Assembly (NCBI GenBank): GCA_963204725.1
Contig: CAUJHH010000026.1
Location: forward strand, 1 to 64,000
Origin: Planctomycetota bacterium
Lineage (GTDB): Bacteria > Planctomycetota > Phycisphaerae > Phycisphaerales > UBA1924
Direction of reading: 5' to 3'
Length of the DNA stretch: 64,000 nucleotides
The position numbers and the translations under genes are program-made. Below the pieces are notes generated by a model. It saw nothing but the letters and a program-made list of their open reading frames with translations, was not told where the DNA came from and searched no databases. Below are positions 62,076-64,000 of the stretch, piece after piece (the stretch's first letter is position 1; each line of letters begins with the position of its first letter).

Positions 62076-63824
62076 GTGAGCATGATGGCCGACACGATCT
62101 CACTCATCCCCGGCGCTGGCCTGCCGACCCTGACACTCGCAGAGGCGTACGTCATGGTCTCATGGTGGAAGGCGATTCTGTTCCTGCTGCCGCTCGTCGG
62201 CTGGGCCGCGATCATCACGCGCGTCTACGACAAGCACGCGGCCCGATTCCATCTGAATCGACAGCGTTGGAACATCGTGCACATCGCGGCTGGCGGCGTG
62301 GCGTTTCTCGTCGGGTTCGTGATGCCGCTGCCGGGAATCGTCGGGTTCCTCGTTGGTTTCTTCGTCACGCTGACGATTCTTGGGCTCGACCTTCTGGTCT
62401 ACCCGATGATCGCGAACAAGGACGAGCGAGTTCCCGAGGACCACAAGGTCAAGATCGATTTCTCTTCGTTCACGGCTGCGAAGCAGGCGAAGGCAGACGC
62501 GAAGCAGCTCGGGTCGTCCGAGCTGGTGGTTCGAGGACCAGACAAGGTGGCGGTGCCGCCCCCAAATCGGGAGACACCGGACTTTGCGATGCGCCTCGCT
62601 GCCGAGCAACTGATCATCCGCGCGATGGCCGTCCGCGCGTCGCGATTCGAGCTCGCGCCCTCTGGCAAGGACAATGCCTATCGGGTGATCCATACCGTGG
62701 ATTCGCTCCAGGTTCCGGGCGAGACCATCCCGAGCGCGGAGGCTGTCCAGACCATCGATTTCTGGAAGGGCGTCGCCAAGATGGACCTGCAGGATCGGCG
62801 CAAGCGGCAGCAGGCTGACATCGCGATCGAACGTGAGCCGGACAAGAAGAAGCTTCGCCTCACGGCGCTGGGCGCTCAGGGCGGCCTGCGCCTGCTCGGG
62901 ACATTCGATCCGGATACTTCGGTCCGTCGTAAGAAGGACGAGATGGGCCTGCTCAAGCCCCAGATCGAAGAGTTCGACAGGATCGTCACCGATCAGGCGG
63001 GCGTGGTTGTCTTGGCGACGCCCGCTGGGCAGGGTCGCACCACACTGCTTTACACAACGATGCGCGGCCACGACGCGTACACCTCGAACGTGCAGTCGCT
63101 CGAGTTCGAGATCCAGGATGCGCTGGAAGGCGTGCGCCAGAACCTGTTCGATCCCAACAAGGACGGCGCCGAATTCAGCACATCGCTTCGGTCGATCCTC
63201 CGTCGTGATCCGAGCGTTGTCGGCGTTGCGGAGCTTCCCGACGCGACCACGGCACAGGAAACGATCAAGGGCGATCTGGAACGGACACGGATCTATGTCT
63301 CGTTGCGAGCGGACAGCGCCCTCGGCGCGATCATGACCTTTGTAAAGGCGACCGGCGACCCGGAGAAGGCGGCCGCGGGAATCCATGGGGCGATCGCGGG
63401 CAAGCTGGTCCGACGGCTCTGCATGAACTGCCGCGTCGCGTACCAGCCCCCGGCGGACCTTCTGAAGAAGCTCGGTTTGCCGGCGGACAAGGTGACGCAG
63501 CTCTACAAGAAGGGCGGCCAGGTTCTGATCAAGAACAAGCCCGAGGTCTGCCCGGTGTGCAATGGCATCGGCTACCACGGGACCGAGGGTATCTTCGAGG
63601 TGTATTCCATCGACGAGGGTGTGCGCTCGAAGATCGCGGCACAGGACTGGAACGGCGTCAAGATCGAGCTGCGGAAGCGCGAGCTGCCGACGATACAACA
63701 GGCCGCGCTGCGCAAAGCTGTGGACGGCGTGACGAGCATCGAGGAAGTGATGCGCGTGACGGCGGAGGCACGGCCGGCGCAGCCTGCAGCAAAGAAGCCC
63801 GAACCCACGGCCCAGAAGGGCTGA
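62076..63824 (+). CDS. Membrane-anchored GspE/PilB-like protein with altered Walker A
   Basis: A 582-residue protein starting with GTG; GAGGTG lies 8 nt upstream. Three N-terminal helices (about 25-110, WKAILFLLPLVGWAAIITRV and two more in FLVGFVMPLPGIVGFLVGFF onward), then a linker and a GspE/PilB-like ATPase domain. Here the P-loop reads ATPAGQGRTTLLYT: Arg321 replaces the lysine, and the Walker B region is VVGVAELPDATTA rather than IRD. The zinc tetracysteine knuckle is kept (CMNCRVAY, CPVCNGIGYHGTEGIFEVY). It may be a non-catalytic partner of PilT or an ATPase with altered chemistry. Neither is established. Confidence 0.85.
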   Translation: MSMMADTISLIPGAGLPTLTLAEAYVMVSWWKAILFLLPLVGWAAIITRVYDKHAARFHLNRQRWNIVHIAAGGVAFLVGFVMPLPGIVGFLVGFFVTLTILGLDLLVYPMIANKDERVPEDHKVKIDFSSFTAAKQAKADAKQLGSSELVVRGPDKVAVPPPNRETPDFAMRLAAEQLIIRAMAVRASRFELAPSGKDNAYRVIHTVDSLQVPGETIPSAEAVQTIDFWKGVAKMDLQDRRKRQQADIAIEREPDKKKLRLTALGAQGGLRLLGTFDPDTSVRRKKDEMGLLKPQIEEFDRIVTDQAGVVVLATPAGQGRTTLLYTTMRGHDAYTSNVQSLEFEIQDALEGVRQNLFDPNKDGAEFSTSLRSILRRDPSVVGVAELPDATTAQETIKGDLERTRIYVSLRADSALGAIMTFVKATGDPEKAAAGIHGAIAGKLVRRLCMNCRVAYQPPADLLKKLGLPADKVTQLYKKGGQVLIKNKPEVCPVCNGIGYHGTEGIFEVYSIDEGVRSKIAAQDWNGVKIELRKRELPTIQQAALRKAVDGVTSIEEVMRVTAEARPAQPAAKKPEPTAQKG

Positions 63825-63890
63825 TACACGACCTTCACCGGACGCGTCGGGCGAACCTCGCACGACGACGAGTACCCGGAGACACGCACC

Positions 63891-64000
63891 ATGATGAACA
63901 TCCTCGCGATTTGTGTGATCGGCGGCATCGCATACCTGTGGATGACGCGCGGCTTTTTCTCGGCCATGCTGCACATGTGCTGCACGCTGGTGGCCGGCGC
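63891..64000 (+). CDS. Small membrane protein, 3' end beyond the window
   Basis: The frame from the ATG at 63891 is open to the last base: MMNILAICVIGGIAYLWMTR followed by GFFSAMLHMCCTLVAGA, a hydrophobic segment and a likely second helix. GGAG lies 9 nt before the ATG. It follows the GspE-like gene by 66 nt, probably in the same operon. Resembles the start of small CvpA-like or other integral proteins, but too little is visible. Confidence 0.65.
   Translation, partial: MMNILAICVIGGIAYLWMTRGFFSAMLHMCCTLVAG

Noticed and set aside
62076-63824. Functional GspE/PilB ATPase
   Set aside because: The Walker A lysine is Arg321 and Walker B is eroded, so an ordinary ATPase call was not made, although the fold is retained.
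1-64000. CRISPR arrays, insertion sequences, prophage or attachment sites
   Set aside because: No regularly spaced direct repeats, transposase or integrase genes or terminal inverted repeats were found on reading both strands.

Overview
The window is GC-rich, densely coded bacterial chromosome with no rRNA, tRNA, CRISPR array, phage or insertion sequence that I could identify. It looks like a planctomycete of the Phycisphaerae/Phycisphaerales type. The clues are secreted proteins ending in paired dockerin-like motifs (D-FLDFLD-FG), a DUF1800/DUF1501 gene pair, a Hc1-like mini-histone, a Planctomycete/Verrucomicrobia conserved family protein (Minf_1886 type) and an alternative complex III respiratory cluster. 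This assignment is inferred from gene content, not from an rRNA.

Layout. 1-3432: a TetR regulator divergent from a three-gene operon (alpha/beta hydrolase, AhpD-like protein, DUF1348 protein), with two near-identical inverted repeats in the shared promoter region. 3461-4917: a DUF1444 gene followed by the C-terminal half of a radical SAM gene. 5345-6930: acpP-fabF behind a good sigma-70-type promoter. 6956-7402: an isolated FliN/SpoA-domain gene. 7487-14627: three consecutive secreted proteases (subtilisin, zinc metalloprotease, trypsin types), each ending in a dockerin-like pair; the first two share their C-terminal modules. 14718-23100: mixed housekeeping genes (sugar epimerase, glyA, zinc-ribbon membrane protein, manA, a FabZ-type dehydratase overlapping a mini-histone gene, an APH-type kinase, rsmA). 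23206-29206: polX, ffh, AI-2E-type permease, Minf_1886 family gene and 3-methyladenine glycosylase. 29418-35234: CcsA- and ResB-type cytochrome c maturation genes and an amidohydrolase. 35452-36315: an OmpA-type lipoprotein.

36465-53691 is the main functional block: an aerobic respiratory cluster on the minus strand in the order actA-actB-actC-actD-actE-actF, small His-rich membrane protein, SCO, caa3-type cytochrome oxidase subunits II-I-III-IV, and an unrecognised two-TM protein, with ctaA (heme A synthase) divergent upstream. Several genes overlap by 4 nt (ATGA). The likely scheme is quinol to alternative complex III to the cytochrome c domain of oxidase subunit II to oxygen. CcsA/ResB attach the c-type hemes, SCO delivers copper and CtaA makes heme A. 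Many subunits carry histidine-rich tails, which is the most unusual pattern in the window.

53918-64000: DUF1800/DUF1501 pair, two small unknown exported or anchored proteins, a superoxide dismutase, a sigma-70 family factor with a long leader, a PilT-type ATPase, a membrane-anchored GspE-like protein whose Walker A lysine is replaced, and the start of a small membrane protein cut by the window edge.
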